NCBI GenBank assembly: GCA_027704905.1
Contig: CM051007.1
Location: 21,156,559-21,220,558, forward strand
Length of the DNA: 64,000 bases
Direction of reading: 5' to 3'
Source: Muraenolepis orangiensis
Lineage: Eukaryota > Chordata > Actinopteri > Gadiformes > Muraenolepididae
The notes beneath the pieces are model-generated. The model searched no databases. It saw only the letters and a list, made by a program, of their open reading frames with translations, and was not told the DNA's origin. Below are positions 50,783 to 62,858 of this stretch, in pieces; position 1 is the first letter of the stretch; each line of letters starts with the position of its first letter. A program made the translations under genes and the position numbers.

Positions 50783-51167
50783 TTTTATGTTTATGTTTCA
50801 ACTTAAACTAAGCGTTCGTGAAAATCACAATTAAAGACAACGTGGGCTTTCGAAATTATTATTTTAAAGCCAGCAACGGACTTATGCTGACTTAAATTAA
50901 AAAGAAAAGTCTTTACCCATCTCCACCCAATGGCAAATAGTAACCTATAATGTCTGTGTCCTGGCCATGAAAGTTATTCCGACTACATGTTAAATACAAG
51001 CAGTATAAACACAACATGCAACACATTGATAAATGGACTGCACATATATAGAGCGTGTCTAACGTATTGTCACCTAAAACACTGAACATTTAGTGGCTCA
51101 CTTTCACCTACCGATGGCCGTGTCAACCTTGGGATTAGTTAAGCAGTGGCGGCTCCAGCCAAACACC

Positions 51168-51207
51168 GGTCAATTTAGCAATCATCTCGATGACGGCTAA
51201 ATTGACC
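51168..51207. repeat. Hairpin, 12-bp arms
   Basis: GGTCAATTTAGC and GCTAAATTGACC around a 16-nt loop that itself contains CATC/GATG. Confidence 0.9.
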
Positions 51208-52158
51208 CATTCATAGGGTAAATGGATTGACAGCTACCTTACTAGACATATGTCACATTACATTGTGCAAATATTAGTCAGCTAACTAACTTCACACTGT
51301 GACATTGCGTCAAACATTGCGTTTTTTCTGGTTAACTCATGTAACAATACCACCAGTAGCCACTAGGCGGCATCATAACGAATATTTCACCGTAGCTACT
51401 TACTGTACATAGTATTAGTGGACAGCTACATCCAGGAGTTCATTGTAAATGGATTTTTGAATAAAATAATTTGAGTCTGCAATGACTGAACAATAAGCTG
51501 TGGCCATCGACACATTTTCATCTATCGGTTTGCCAGAATGCAGGGGTAGCAGAACCAAGAGTTAGCTACTTCGCAGCCTCATACAAGCTCCGCGAAAATC
51601 CTCAGTTGTATGATTCCCCCCGTTTGTAGATACATTTTTTATGTTTTAAATTGGTTCTGTGTGGACCCAATTCTTTAGTTGCCTATTCATTTTGATTAAT
51701 ACGGCGACTTTTAAAAATAATACTGAGTTGCTCGGAGTTGAGGTGACGTTTAAAGTATCCATGTTGACATTGACTGTGACCGATCGCTGGCTGCACTAAT
51801 CCGCACCACGTTACGTGTGACGAAAGCACGTCGGTGCAATCCCTCCCCGAACCCATAGAGGTTGCATTACAGCGCCTGCAGTTTTGCTATCGTAAATGGA
51901 AATGCATCAGTCGATGGAAATGCATCAGTCTCATTTGGTTAAGTTTAGAAAAGTTGCCAGGTCCTACTTTTTGATGGATGAGTATTATAGCACATACTTC
52001 ATTGCACATGTTACTTTGCACGTTTTGTTAGCTGACACAGAATGCACATCACGTCATTCGTCACTTGGGATCCAATCTTGTGGGCCTATTTTGAGCAAAC
52101 ACACAAATACACGGCGTAACCTAATTAACGTAACGTATTAACGAATTGTGGGTAATGA

Positions 52159-52252
52159 GGGTATGTATGTATGTATGTATGTGTGTATGGAAAAAGAGGA
52201 TGTGAACACTCCACATCCTGTCTCAGCCGAGGGGGGGGGGGGGGGGGGGGGG
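52159..52252. repeat. (GTAT)n tract and poly-G run
   Basis: GTAT units at 52,159-52,186 and a G run of about 22 at 52,231-52,252. Confidence 0.95.
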
Positions 52253-52789
52253 TACGACATACGTCCCATGACCTCATGTGATGTTGTGGTCCATCGTGAC
52301 GAAACAAACGTCCGCTTGTTTGCGTCTTAGGAGCCCAGGAGTATGTCAAACCCTTGTTCACCTTTTATTGTGTACCATCTAAAATTTTCATTGACGTTTT
52401 CACATATCAATAAATTCCTGTTATATAAACACAGGATAAAATTGAACCACATCACAAACAAATCATTGTTTTATGTCGTTCTGTTCTTTGTCGTTGTAAT
52501 GGTGATTTAGGTGAGTCAGCATTTGTAGTTTTTCAGGGGAGCACCTTCTGTTGTTTGTCTTTTACACGTGTGTCTAAACTCCAATCGAAAGGTGGGATGT
52601 ATTCATGAATTATTTGAACACGTTTGCAGGAGCTATAGGCTCAAGGGTTTTCTGCATGCTTCTGCAGACGCCCCACCCAAAGGCTACCCGCTTGCTAACA
52701 ACCAAACACCATAGACAACATTAATCTTTTTTTTTGCATAGGTTTTTGCATTTGAAAGTGTTTGTGTAACTTACTATGTATGTCACTTA

Positions 52790-53016
52790 TGGCACCCATT
52801 GCACTCCATGGAAGGAAGGAGGGATCCCCCCCCCCCACTCTGTGTTCCTTCTCAAGATTTCTTCCTCGATCATTAAGGGAGTTTTTTTCTTGCCCTTTGG
52901 GTGGTTAGGGTTGGAGGGGGGGGGGGAGTTGTGTAAATATGTGAACTGTGAAACCCTTTGAAATTGTAGCTGTGATTAAGGGCAATACAAATACTAATGG
53001 ACTTGACCTGACTTGA
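52790..53016 (+). mobile_element. L2-like retroelement 3' end with (TTGAC) tail
   Basis: TTCCTTCTCAAGATTTCTTC, GGGAGTTTTTTTCTTGCC, TTTGAAATTGTAGCTGTGAT and GGGCAATACAAATAC, then GACTTGACCTGACTTGA. This order is typical of a fish LINE 3' UTR and tail. C and G runs lie inside at about 52,827-52,837 and 52,915-52,926. Confidence 0.7.
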
Positions 53017-53222
53017 GGGAGGTTTTCCAGGCTGGGAAGAGACCACGGGGCAGACCACAGAGGTGATTACATCTCCACACTGGCTTGGCAACGCCTCGGG
53101 ATCCCCCAGTCAGAGCTAGTCCATGTTGCCAGGGAGAGGGAAGTTTGGAGTACCCTGCTGAAGCTGCTACCTCCGCGACCCGATTACGGATAAGCGGAAG
53201 ATGATGGATGGATGGATGGATG
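53017..53222 (+). mobile_element. RTE/Rex3-like LINE 3' fragment with (GGAT)n tail
   Basis: The sequence encodes the C-terminal signature GRPQR-like, LAWQRLGIPQSEL (diverged) and LLKLLPPRPDYG, then TAAGCGGAAGATGATGGATG and GGAT repeats at 53,203-53,222. It sits within the (TTGAC)-type tail of the neighbouring element: TGGACTTGAC lies on both sides. Confidence 0.6.
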
Positions 53223-53224
53223 GA

Positions 53225-55030
53225 CTTGACTTGAGTTTGGGGTAAAACCACCAACTAGGGCGAACCGTATGTTTTGCACTGTTTGTTATGCAAGGCTATT
53301 ACTAAAGCTAGGGATAAAAAAATCTTTAATGAACATTGCATCCATATGAGTCTGAACACGCCTCCTGTTTGTGAGGATAATTTAAGTCGCCATCCAAAAA
53401 TAAACAGGTGTATGCTCTCTATTTGGTCCCTGGCTGACCCGCTAACCTCCGTACAAACCCGTCCTATCTATAAATAAGGGACCTGCCGAGAGGTAGAGTG
53501 CCCTTTCCCTGCGGCAACCTGGGTATTTTGTTCTGTGAGCTGTCAGCCACTGTTAGAATCAACACAGGGTCTGGGTACCAGTGCTCTCGCTCACACGCAC
53601 ACTACATGCACACTACATGCACATTCACATTCACATGCACATGCATATGCACACGCACGCACCCCATAAGCACACAATACGCGAGCGTGCGCACACAATA
53701 CGCGAGCGTGCGCACACAAACGCACACACACACATGCACGCAAACAATACACATGTGGGTTATTATCGCCACAGTTGTTTGCAGGCTCGATATATATAGC
53801 AGGTAAGTTGAGGTTTACCGCAGCTCAGAGAGCTCGGGTCATGGACTGCGGCTAAAGGATTGGCCAGTGGAGCGCGGATGTAGCGGAGGGTTCAGGAATG
53901 TAGTTCCTAATTGATTGTCAATTAATGCAGTGCGCCACGGCACCATTTAGCACGCTGTCTGTATATTATTAATTTCATCCGTTTGCTCATATTAGCATCG
54001 TAGTGGTGTATTGCCCATGTTACGAGCACCTCAAACTAATCAAAACAGACTTGGAATTAAAGACTGTAATTTAATGATGTCAGCCGCAACAAGGTTCGTG
54101 GATTCATCTGGAAACTGAATGAATAAGGATCGTGGAAAAACTGACGAAGAACGTGGCCTTGGGGATCGGAGCGTCACATTGATTTTGTAGCTTATCGTTG
54201 AGGTGTGTAACATGAGATACATTTTGTTATACGCTGCTGTGCTGTTTTACAGATGACATCCTCAAAATATGGAGGAACAGGAACAAGAACAATAACCCCG
54301 TTTTTTGTCTGTACCGTCTGTGTCAGGGTCACCGTGTGTTCACCGAATTGAATCTAAATGATAGGATAGCTTATTCTTATTCTATAATCTAGCCGTGGCT
54401 TCAATGAGACAGCGAATGTTCAGGACTTTTTTAATAATCACATCGGAGGCAAAATAAGCACAAATTAGACAAAAGCAGCACAAACCAAAAGGGGTTCTCA
54501 TGGTCTAGACGGGAAGCCTATTTAATTGAACAGATCTTGGCCAAGTGGATATTAATAAATGCAAGCTCACAAAACCCCGTTCAAGGAGAGAGATGGAGAG
54601 AGCTACATCTAGCTGCAAGGGGTCTTTATACAGAGTAGGCTAATAAAGTAAAGAAGCTTATACCATTGGTAATAATATAGTTAGGATTCATTCTTTCCAC
54701 GCAGCAGCCTCGTTTGCCATTGTATTTCGTTCTGAATGTAGATAACAGATTGTGTTGCTCTGTATTGCGAATTTTATAAATCTATGAATCGGTTACCAAG
54801 ATTGTATCGTCAGGCCTACGTTTTACTTTCAATCAACTAATTAGCAACGGACCAATGTTTTAGCTATCACCATAGCAACCTGGGAACCCATAACATTGTG
54901 CCCTGTACAAATATGATTATTCATAGTCAATGAAAAAAAACAACTACTGACATCTTCTGCTTGCAAACCATTACAATCTGGGCTTGATTTGTATGAGAGG
55001 AGCCTGTGAGTCATTATCCTGAATATGCAC
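53225..55030. other. No gene seen; CA-rich degenerate tract
   Basis: CACACTACATGCACA-type units and a duplicated CACAATACGCGAGCGTGCG occur at 53,590-53,750. The remainder is unique-looking. Confidence 0.5.
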
Positions 55031-55036
55031 TGTAAT

Positions 55037-55071
55037 GTGTGTGTGTGGTGTGTGTGTGTGTGTGTGTGTGT
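55037..55071. repeat. (GT)n tract
   Basis: GT repeats with one GGT interruption, directly upstream of an exon candidate. Confidence 0.95.
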
Positions 55072-55092
55072 CATATAAGCTCCTAGACCTAG

Positions 55093-55199
55093 ACCCACCC
55101 GATAACTACGGCGGGGTTGGTTTTGTCATCCATGCTAAGTGCCCAGATGCCCAGATGCAAACCATGGGCAGCATCAGTGTCTATCACGTTACTCAGAAG
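55093..55199 (+). CDS. Candidate internal exon, unidentified
   Basis: A 107-nt open segment follows an AG (CCTAGACCTAG) and ends at a good donor CAGAAG/GTAAGA. Two phase bases plus 35 codons read PPDNYGGVGFVIHAKC, then QMQTMGSISVYHVTQK. Third positions are mostly C or T/G, and the composition looks coding (glycine, valine and glutamine-rich). A second frame is also open. The upstream GT tract could serve as a weak polypyrimidine stretch. The protein is not recognised. Confidence 0.3.
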
Positions 55200-55449
55200 G
55201 TAAGAGGAGCACTGTGAATGAGCAGAGGAGGGAGATTCACATTTCCTTAATCTATCCTACAGAGACAGAGGCTAATACGTAACAGAATTTGCCAGCATAG
55301 CATGCATGACACCTAGTGCATACGTTCTGAAATACACCTACGGTTAAGTAAACAGTTTGTGTTTTCTAACTTTGGCATGACCACACACACCGGAAGATAA
55401 TCCTGCATAATCCAATGTAGTTCTAGTCAGCTGTCGATCAATGTTCATT

Positions 55450-55682
55450 TCAATTGCATAACAGGAGACCAGCGGGTTGACTGGCAACCGGAAGGTTGCG
55501 GGTTCGGCCCCCCGGGTCCTCCTAGCCAAGTGTTGTGGTGTCACTGAGCCCTTACCCAAATCGCTCCTGACGAGCAGACTGTCTCCTTGCATGGCTGACG
55601 TCTGTGTAATAATGGATGAATGTGAGGCAATAATTGTAAAGTGCTTTGGGTAAAAGTGCTGTATAAATGCAGTCCATTATTT
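55450..55682 (+). mobile_element. tRNA-derived SINE family B, copy 2
   Basis: ACTGGCAACCGGAAGGTTGC, GGGTTCGGCCCC (B-box-like), CTCCTGACGAGCAGACTGTC, GAATGTGAGGCAATAATTGT, AAAGTGCTTTGGG and ATAAATGCAGTCCATTATTT. The tail is shared with the copy at 30,588. Confidence 0.8.
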
Positions 55683-56067
55683 ATCTTTCCACCCAAAAAT
55701 GACATATGTGGGATTGTCTGTGCAATTAGTTGTTGGACTATGAGTTCAAAAACATTGTTAGAAGAAAAACATTTCAGATGAAGACATGGCATGCATAATG
55801 TACGTGTTTTGTACGCCTATTTGTTTAATCCATCATCCATTATGTAAGACAATATATTTCAGTGGTCATCGACGGGTGAACACTTGTTTTTCGTCAACAG
55901 AAAATGATTATCCTTAATAAAAAAGCCCAATGCTGCCACCTAGCGAGTATTTATCGGTTCTGGTTTTCTGGTTATATCCGTGTTTCATAATTGCCAAATA
56001 CGTTACTTAATACAAAAGAATAACACTACAACAATAAAACTCTATTAAATAAACAAATGCACCAAAT

Positions 56068-56178
<111 letters not shown>

Positions 56179-56664
56179 CATGCATGCCTGCGTGGGCGCG
56201 TATGTGCGTGTGCAGGACAGTCCAACGTTCACACACTAGGGGGAGTACTTGTTTTTAATATCATTTTACCCGTATATCGCCTCACATGGGGACCCCAAAC
56301 TTTTTCTATATCATTTATAGTTTGGACATCTCTTGTGTGCAACACTTTTGTAAGTGTTCATTCCGCCTGTGCTTTGTTGTACATAGTATGAGGTTTGGGG
56401 CGTTTCCCCTCAATACAATACATGACATTATCCCTTCTCCCTGCGCCCTCCCCATTCCTACCACTAGGGGAAAGACTAGGCCAAAACCATGCATAATCCG
56501 TATGCCAGTGACAGCCATTGTCTTGCTTCTGCACTGTATAAATTGCCAGGAAGCTTTTTTAGGGAGGTTCCTTATTGAGTAACGATTTCTAAAAATCACC
56601 ATTTCAAGGTAGTTTTATGTAACTCGCCAAAAAACGTGACACGTCTGCCTTGTTACTGTGTCAA

Positions 56665-56975
56665 AGGGCCCCTACTTTACCACCAAGTGTGTGTGTGTGT
56701 GATTAGCCATTACACGCCGTTGCAAAAATGCCATGCGACTAAAATTGTCATTGACATGGTGACATCACGTGTGGGAGTATCTATGCACCATGTGTGGTGG
56801 ATAGATACGCCTACCAGTTGGTACAGTCCACAGGATAGGTAGAGGGATCTAGTCATCGTACATCTGGGTCATACATCCCACATGCCACTATGTCAATGAA
56901 CATTTTAGTCACCTGCCAATTTTTTTAAAAACAAATAGCAAAATCACACCCACACCTGGAGGTAAAATAGGACCC
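56665..56975. mobile_element. TTAA-target MITE family 2, copy B (opposite orientation)
   Basis: Left end AGGGCCCCTACTTTACCACC; right-end complement GGGTCCTATTTTACCTCCAG. Right flank TTAA at 56,976-56,979; left flank TCAA (one change). The interior, in reverse, contains CCAGATGTACGATGACTAGA, as in copy A. A small GT tract has grown in the left end. Confidence 0.7.
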
Positions 56976-57072
56976 TTAAGACATTTTTGGGTCAAACAAC
57001 GCTACCATTTAATGACATAATCGAACCCAAAACATGCAGCACAAACATATTAAATAAATCTAATCTTATAAA

Positions 57073-57402
57073 TCTGAATCTGGAGGATTTGAATCCTCTT
57101 TATTGGTCTCATACATGTACACAAACACACACACACACACACACAGTGAAATTCGTTTCTCTGCATTTAACCCATCCTAGTATTAGGAGCAGTAGGCAGC
57201 TATTGTATCTACAGTGCCCAGGAGCAGCAGTGTAGGGGTCTGGTGCCTTGCTCAAGGGTTCCTTCCGCAGTGGCACAGGAGGCGAACTTGCAACAAGTAC
57301 CAGTTCTCACTCCGCACTTGTTCCGTTTTTTCTGGGGACTTGAACCGGCGACCCTCCGGTTCCCAAGCCGAGTCTCAACAGACTACAAGGCTACTGCTGC
57401 CC
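57073..57402 (-). mobile_element. tRNA-derived SINE family A, copy 6 (long)
   Basis: TCTGGAGGATTTGAATCCTC, an internal (CA)n at 57,121-57,145, AACCCATCCTAGTATTAGGA, GGTGCCTTGCTCAAGGG, AGTACCAGTTCTCACTC, CTTGAACCGGCGACCCTCCG and GCTACTGCTGCCCG. Confidence 0.85.
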
Positions 57403-57409
57403 GTAATAA

Positions 57410-60060
57410 TTATATTAAGATACAGCTTGTGCCGTTATGACTGGCAGTGAGTCAGTGACCTCAGTTTGACCTCTTCAGCAGTTTCCTGTGTCACACGGCA
57501 AACTCAAATGGATTGTACTTGACGGGTTGCAGGATCAATGGAGCACCACAGGGTACACAGCAGACAGTAGATACATATTTAGTCGTCTTCGCGTAGTCTG
57601 CACTTGAGGCGTGAGGCGGTTTCCGCGACAAAAATATTTTTGTTGCAATGTGTTTGTTGGATTGGTCCTGATTGTTGGAATGAACAACCTGTTACACCAG
57701 AAAATCGTTCTAGTAGGCCTAGATCTTTTTCCCACCGGTCGGCCTCAGTTTTAAGGTTTAAGGTAAACCGAATGCTAGGCCGTTGGTGGACTCTTGTCCT
57801 CAATATGTCACCCATTATCTATATGGCTGGTTTCTACCCTGGGCTTGTTTTTTGCTTTTTTGTCCTTGAGGGTCGCACCACATATTGACCATGTCCTCCT
57901 TGCTGAAGTCATGGCACTATAAGGATCAATTATACATATTACATAATAATATACAGTTATATGTCACTTCCAGTTAACTGAATGTACTGCCTTGTGTCAT
58001 AGTGTTTGATATAGGCTCCTCATTCCAGATGATTTCCTTTTTTCCCTTTATTTAAATATAAATAGTGTGTAGATCATATTTCTAATGCAATTCAACTTAC
58101 AATTGATCTACACCAAGCCAAGCTATTTGAAAAGACTAAATGTCAGTATGACATCAACGCAGCGTTATAAGTATTATGAGCGGTAGGCCTGGTAATAGCC
58201 TACTTGCATTTGATATGCTAGGATCATGTGGGTGCTTCATGTCAATGCACAGTTGACATGACAGTCCCACACAGTCAGTAATTACGTATATCCTCACTTT
58301 ATTCCACTATCAATCAGTTACAGTTATCAGTTACAAGTGAGAACTCTAACAGCACAAAACATTGGCCATTGGTTCTTAAATTGTGTGCCTAGGGCAAAGA
58401 TGTTAGTCACAGCCAAAAACTTGGATACAGTTAATTATTATACTGCAGTATAGTTTAATAATATAAAGTCCATCAGACATATAACAATAGGATCAACTCA
58501 TGTGAACAGAGCCGCCCTATTCTACAACAAGCAAGGAGTCAGGAATCAGTCAGACTTACTTACCTGTATATACCTATTATTATGCACATATCTCATACAT
58601 ACTCTATAAGTAATCTTATAACTGTTTTTATACATAGTAGACTGTCTTTTAGCCACTGTAAACTGTAAAATATATATTACCATGCACTTCACTGCAACAT
58701 TTGCACTCTGGTAAGTGAATGAACTAATGCTTCAATGTTAATTCATGCTTCAATGTCTTGTATTTCATTGAGTTTAGCACCAACGGTTTTTTTGTTGGCT
58801 CCATGTTTTTAACAGATCATGACGGCATTGTTGATTACTGCAATTTTGGTAAATACAATTCAAATTTTTTGGGTCGTGACTTAATGGCTAACGACACATG
58901 TGGGTCCTGAGGACACACACCAATGTGTGCACACACCAATAATACTAATTTGCAATAAGCATGGCGGTTGAGAGAGCCGTGAATTAGGCGGGAAATGATA
59001 CAGGCCGGTATTACGACTGCGAGGTCTAAGGCGTATCGGAACAGCGTTGCTGTGTCTGCGGGAAACTGAGCTGAATGTAATCTCAAGGAAAGCCGCGCAA
59101 GGTACGCTGTTCTCTGTCAACACCCATCAAGCTGAAAAATGAAAGACATCAGGGCCCTCGCTTGCTGACTTTACATTTTTATAGAGGCGGAGGGTGGTGA
59201 AAAAAAAATGATGCAATCTTCTAAATATGTGCTAGGGCATGAAAAAAATAAAACTCTTTCAGCATCGGGGGGAAAAACAAGTGTGGTTTTGAATTTGAGA
59301 TGAGCAGACAGTGAGGATAATGTTGGTTGTCATATTCAGCAAATGAGGAGGTGGTGGGTTAGGGGGGGGGGGGGGGGGGTTTCCGGACAAGCAGCATTGA
59401 TCAAGACGTCGTCCCGGTGCAACATCTTTTCCCTCGGTGAATAGGACTTCCTGTAATTACGTCGGTGATTTTAATGGTGTGGAAAAACTCATCCATCCTC
59501 ACAGCACCTCGGTAACCATGGAGCAGCATGCGAGTCAATAGAGGAACAAAAGGGATAATTAATGTAGATAGCGTCGTATCTACCAACTAGATAGGTACGA
59601 CGGCAGCAAATAAAATAATAATATGAATGCATTTGTGATGCACTGATGATGCTTTATCCTGACGGAGCAGGTCAGCCAAGGTCTTAGATCTTAGATTGAA
59701 GTCTCAGACATAATATGATTGGTCAGACTGAGACAATAACAGCAGCAGAATTTCAGCCAATCAGAAAGAGAACGGGGAAAGGGGGTGGTGAGATATCATG
59801 GGGTTTTTTCCCACACATTTAACTATAATCTTTAAAGTCTACTCTGGAGGCTCACAATACAACTCGTAATTCCAACACCACATATGTACAATCACATATA
59901 AACATATCTCACTGAAACCCACAGACCTTTGCCTATCTCCCATAAATTGCCTACAACTGGCACCTGTGTCAAACACTTGATGAGAACCCTTTTGTCTTTC
60001 AGCAAAAAAAGCATTATAGAAAGGTGGTATTGGCATTTCCATAGGTCAATTAATGTGTGT
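57410..60060. other. No gene seen; possible retroelement UTR scrap and a poly-G run
   Basis: 58,550-58,735 has ACTGTTTTTATACAT and TGCACTTCACTGCAACATTT, resembling a LINE 3' UTR. A G run of about 18 lies at 59,361-59,379. Confidence 0.4.
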
Positions 60061-60092
60061 TTCAATAGGAAAGTAGTCCGGTGAATCCTTGA

Positions 60093-60644
60093 TTGCGAGT
60101 ATCGAGTGGGGCCCCAGTGGAACCAGTATCAATCAATCCAGTTGTAATCTATTACCTCTACCGTTTAGGATCATTAGAGAATAACGATTGTCACATATTT
60201 GTGCATGATTCTGCTCCTGCATACAACGTTACTAAATGTAAATGGTGTATGTGTCAAAATAACATATATCAATGTATCACTTATTTAATACAGCTTTTGG
60301 TATCAGATCTTTGTAACAGGGGACTGTTTTGTACGTTAATAACTAAATCCCTGTTTCGGCCTGCTATCTCGACACCATTGTCGGTACTTGTGTGCCTTGT
60401 CGTTCCGACTATACGGCTGACGGAGAGTGTCAGCCCAGGAGATTCATGGGGGTGTCAGGAAGGTCCACGTGAACAAAGCCGTCCGGGTAATTGTGCAGCT
60501 CAGCGGAAAATGGGAGAGATAAGGCAATGGACAGCTCACAACTATAACTCTATCCCTTTTTTCTCTCTCCAGCCTGTGTCTCCAGAAGGAAGAACGCATA
60601 CTCAGCCCGAAGTGCCGATAGGGCCGACGTCTTTGGTCACTTGA
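60093..60644 (+). other. 183-codon open frame, probably chance or noncoding
   Basis: This is the longest non-repeat, non-transposon open frame here. It starts MRVSSGAPVEPVS, has no recognised domain, and includes a splice-acceptor-like TTTTTTCTCTCTCCAG near 60,570 in its own body. Its last 24 codons could instead be a terminal exon. Confidence 0.2.
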
Positions 60645-60835
60645 ATAGGACACAGATTAAGACGTGAAGTAGTCAGGGACAACTGGTCCCGCAGCATGTC
60701 CCCGGACATATAGAAGGACCCAAGCTAACGAAGCGTGACCACCTTTCCATGCTCTAATCACCGACGTGATTGCACTTACTCACTTATCTGGGATCGAGAG
60801 GTCCTACTACATTATAGCAGAACTAATCTGGGGCG

Positions 60836-60860
60836 GTGGTGGTGGGGGGGGGGGGGGGGG
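60836..60860. repeat. (GGT)n and poly-G run
   Basis: GGCGGTGGTGGT followed by a G run of about 17. Confidence 0.95.
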
Positions 60861-61534
60861 GACACAGCACAGAGCCGAGTCCGGAAATAAACAAAAAACG
60901 GTAGGGGCCGGAGTTATGCCTTGTTTCCCGGTTTCTTTCCTTGACATTTTTAACCGATGAAGCATTTGAAACATTAACATTAGAAACCTTGACGGACACT
61001 TTTTTTCCTCCAGTTTACTACCGCTGGCCGAGTTTGTGTTCGCCAATAGGCCTATATCACGGCACAGTTGAAAGCCGGAAGTACCCGTTAAAAATCGCTG
61101 AAGCAGTGTATCCCAAGTTCCGGTTAATGCATTCACCTTGGCATTCACCATTGCGGACAGTTATCGCTGGACAACATCGCTGCATAACCTTCCAAAAGTC
61201 GGTCAAGACGATGTGGTTCAACTAGTGAATGAACACTACAGTGAAGAAGTCTAAATCTGAATCATACAATTCCCCGACATTGTGTCTTGTGGCTCTATCT
61301 GGATATATTGCCATATAACGAAGGCGATTTTGTGTAGGAGCAGAGGTATGCCTATGTATTTAATATAGGCTATTTATTTGATGTATTTGGATTATTTCAA
61401 TGTACCTTTTCATTTACGTGTTAATATGTAGTGTGCAGCTGTATATTTTCTAAAAGGGAATGCCTGTTATTCTTGTGAATATGAGTTGTCTTAAAATAAG
61501 TGCTTGTGACATACTTGTGGCATTGAGTTAAAAC

Positions 61535-61624
61535 CGAATTTGAATAAAATACCGATATATACGTATCGTATATCGCGATGCAGCCTAAAAATACCGGGTT
61601 TTGGTCCGTATCGCCCAGCCCTAC
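61535..61624 (-). mobile_element. DNA-transposon-type end (…GTATCGCCCAGCCCTA)
   Basis: CGATATATACGTATCGTATA is followed by CGCGATGCAGCC and the end GTATCGCCCAGCCCTA, the complement of a widespread fish repeat end TAGGGCTGGGCGATA. The other end is not found nearby, unless related to 32,823. Confidence 0.45.
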
Positions 61625-61627
61625 TTG

Positions 61628-61830
61628 GGACCAGTGCTTTTAATCACACACTTACCCAACATTATGTGGCTCTATTCGGATGAGAGATGGAGTGTGTGTG
61701 GGGGTCAGGACCAGTGCTTTTAATCATACACATACCCGACATTATGTGGCTCTATTTGGATGAGAGATGGAGTGTGTGTGGGGGTCAGGACCAGTGCTTT
61801 TAATCACACATACCCGACATTATTAGCCTA
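61628..61830. repeat. 80-bp tandem repeat, about 2.5 units
   Basis: CCAGTGCTTTTAATCA restarts at 61,631, 61,711 and 61,791. Units contain ACATTATGTGGCTCTATT and GAGAGATGGAGTGTGTGTGG. Confidence 0.93.
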
Positions 61831-62388
61831 TTCCGCCCACTTTTCGAGACGTATATGCTCTACTTGTCAAAGTGCAAACTGCAGACATACGTGCTACCCC
61901 TGAGAACATGAAACGGGGGACCTTCATCCCACCTTATCAGCCTCACACAAGACTTGCGGAGGAGTTTGTCTTTGGGGAAATGGTGTAAACTGAGGTAGGG
62001 CTGTCTTTGTTTAGACGTTTAGCAGCCCGGTACACTACAATAACAGAGAGGAGAGGAGGCGGCCGTAGTTTGTCACGTATCTGGGGTAACTACCGGAAGT
62101 AAGAGTACACTGCCCGGCGATTTTTAACGTTCCGGAAGCAGGAAATGTGACATAGGCCTATTACTCGCTTACAGAGAGTAAGCCTCCAGCAACACGACTG
62201 GTCGAAACACCCCGGTCGGTTCACCCAGATTTTAACTGAACTGCCACCCCTTTAGATATGAATCAGTATGACTTGTGCGACTTCATCTTCTCTAACTGTA
62301 ACTGTGCGTAGACCAACGTCAGTCAGAACCCTATCCACATGGCCTGTGTCCATGCCACATAGAAGCTTCTATCTGCAGGGACCTATGC

Positions 62389-62394
<6 letters not shown>

Positions 62395-62447
<53 letters not shown>
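62395..62447. repeat. (CA)n microsatellite
   Basis: Pure CA tract of about 53 bp. Confidence 0.97.
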
Positions 62448-62449
<2 letters not shown>

Positions 62450-62454
62450 TTACT

Positions 62455-62626
62455 CTCACCACACCATCACTAACCATGCCTCCAACACTGCCTGGTATGA
62501 TATCTATGCACTTGGAACCCAAGCAGCTGGCCTTCTCCTCCATGGCAACTGCATGGTGGGCAGAGTTTCAGCTGAGCTCCCAGGTGGAGAGCTGGCCAGG
62601 GTGCTGACCTGCCAAACCAGGAGATA
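62455..62626 (+). CDS. Possible coding segment, unidentified
   Basis: After the CA tract a plus-strand frame stays open to a TAA at about 62,624 with coding-like codon use (GC at third positions): it includes NTAWYDIYALGTQAAGLLL, CMVGRVSAELPGGEL and ends VLTCQTRR. A second frame from a Kozak-like ACCATGC also stays open for about 44 codons. No clear acceptor lies close upstream. No family is recognised. Confidence 0.2.
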
Positions 62627-62769
62627 AGCAAGAGTGTGGGTTCTGCAGGTCTTTCTGGTCGACACTCCCACTGTGAGATGTCATCAAGTAAGTAACAGAC
62701 AATTTTTAGTCACATGACAATTTTGAAAACCTTTAATGCCTAAATCATACTCACACCTCGTAACCAATG

Positions 62770-62858
62770 TCACTTTATTGTTATTTTTATTGTGTGCAGT
62801 ATTGTTATTGTACAGTGTTGTTGATAGTGTTTAGTATAGTATATAGTATTGTATATAG
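62770..62858 (+). repeat. Dispersed repeat R, left part of a copy split by a hAT-type element
   Basis: TTATTGTTATTTTTATTGTG and TTTAGTATAGTATATAGTAT-type sequence, continued at 63,719-63,900. Confidence 0.7.

Noticed and set aside
59401..59586. 61-codon minus-strand frame near 59.5 kb
   Set aside because: No splice sites, no family resemblance; left as unique sequence.
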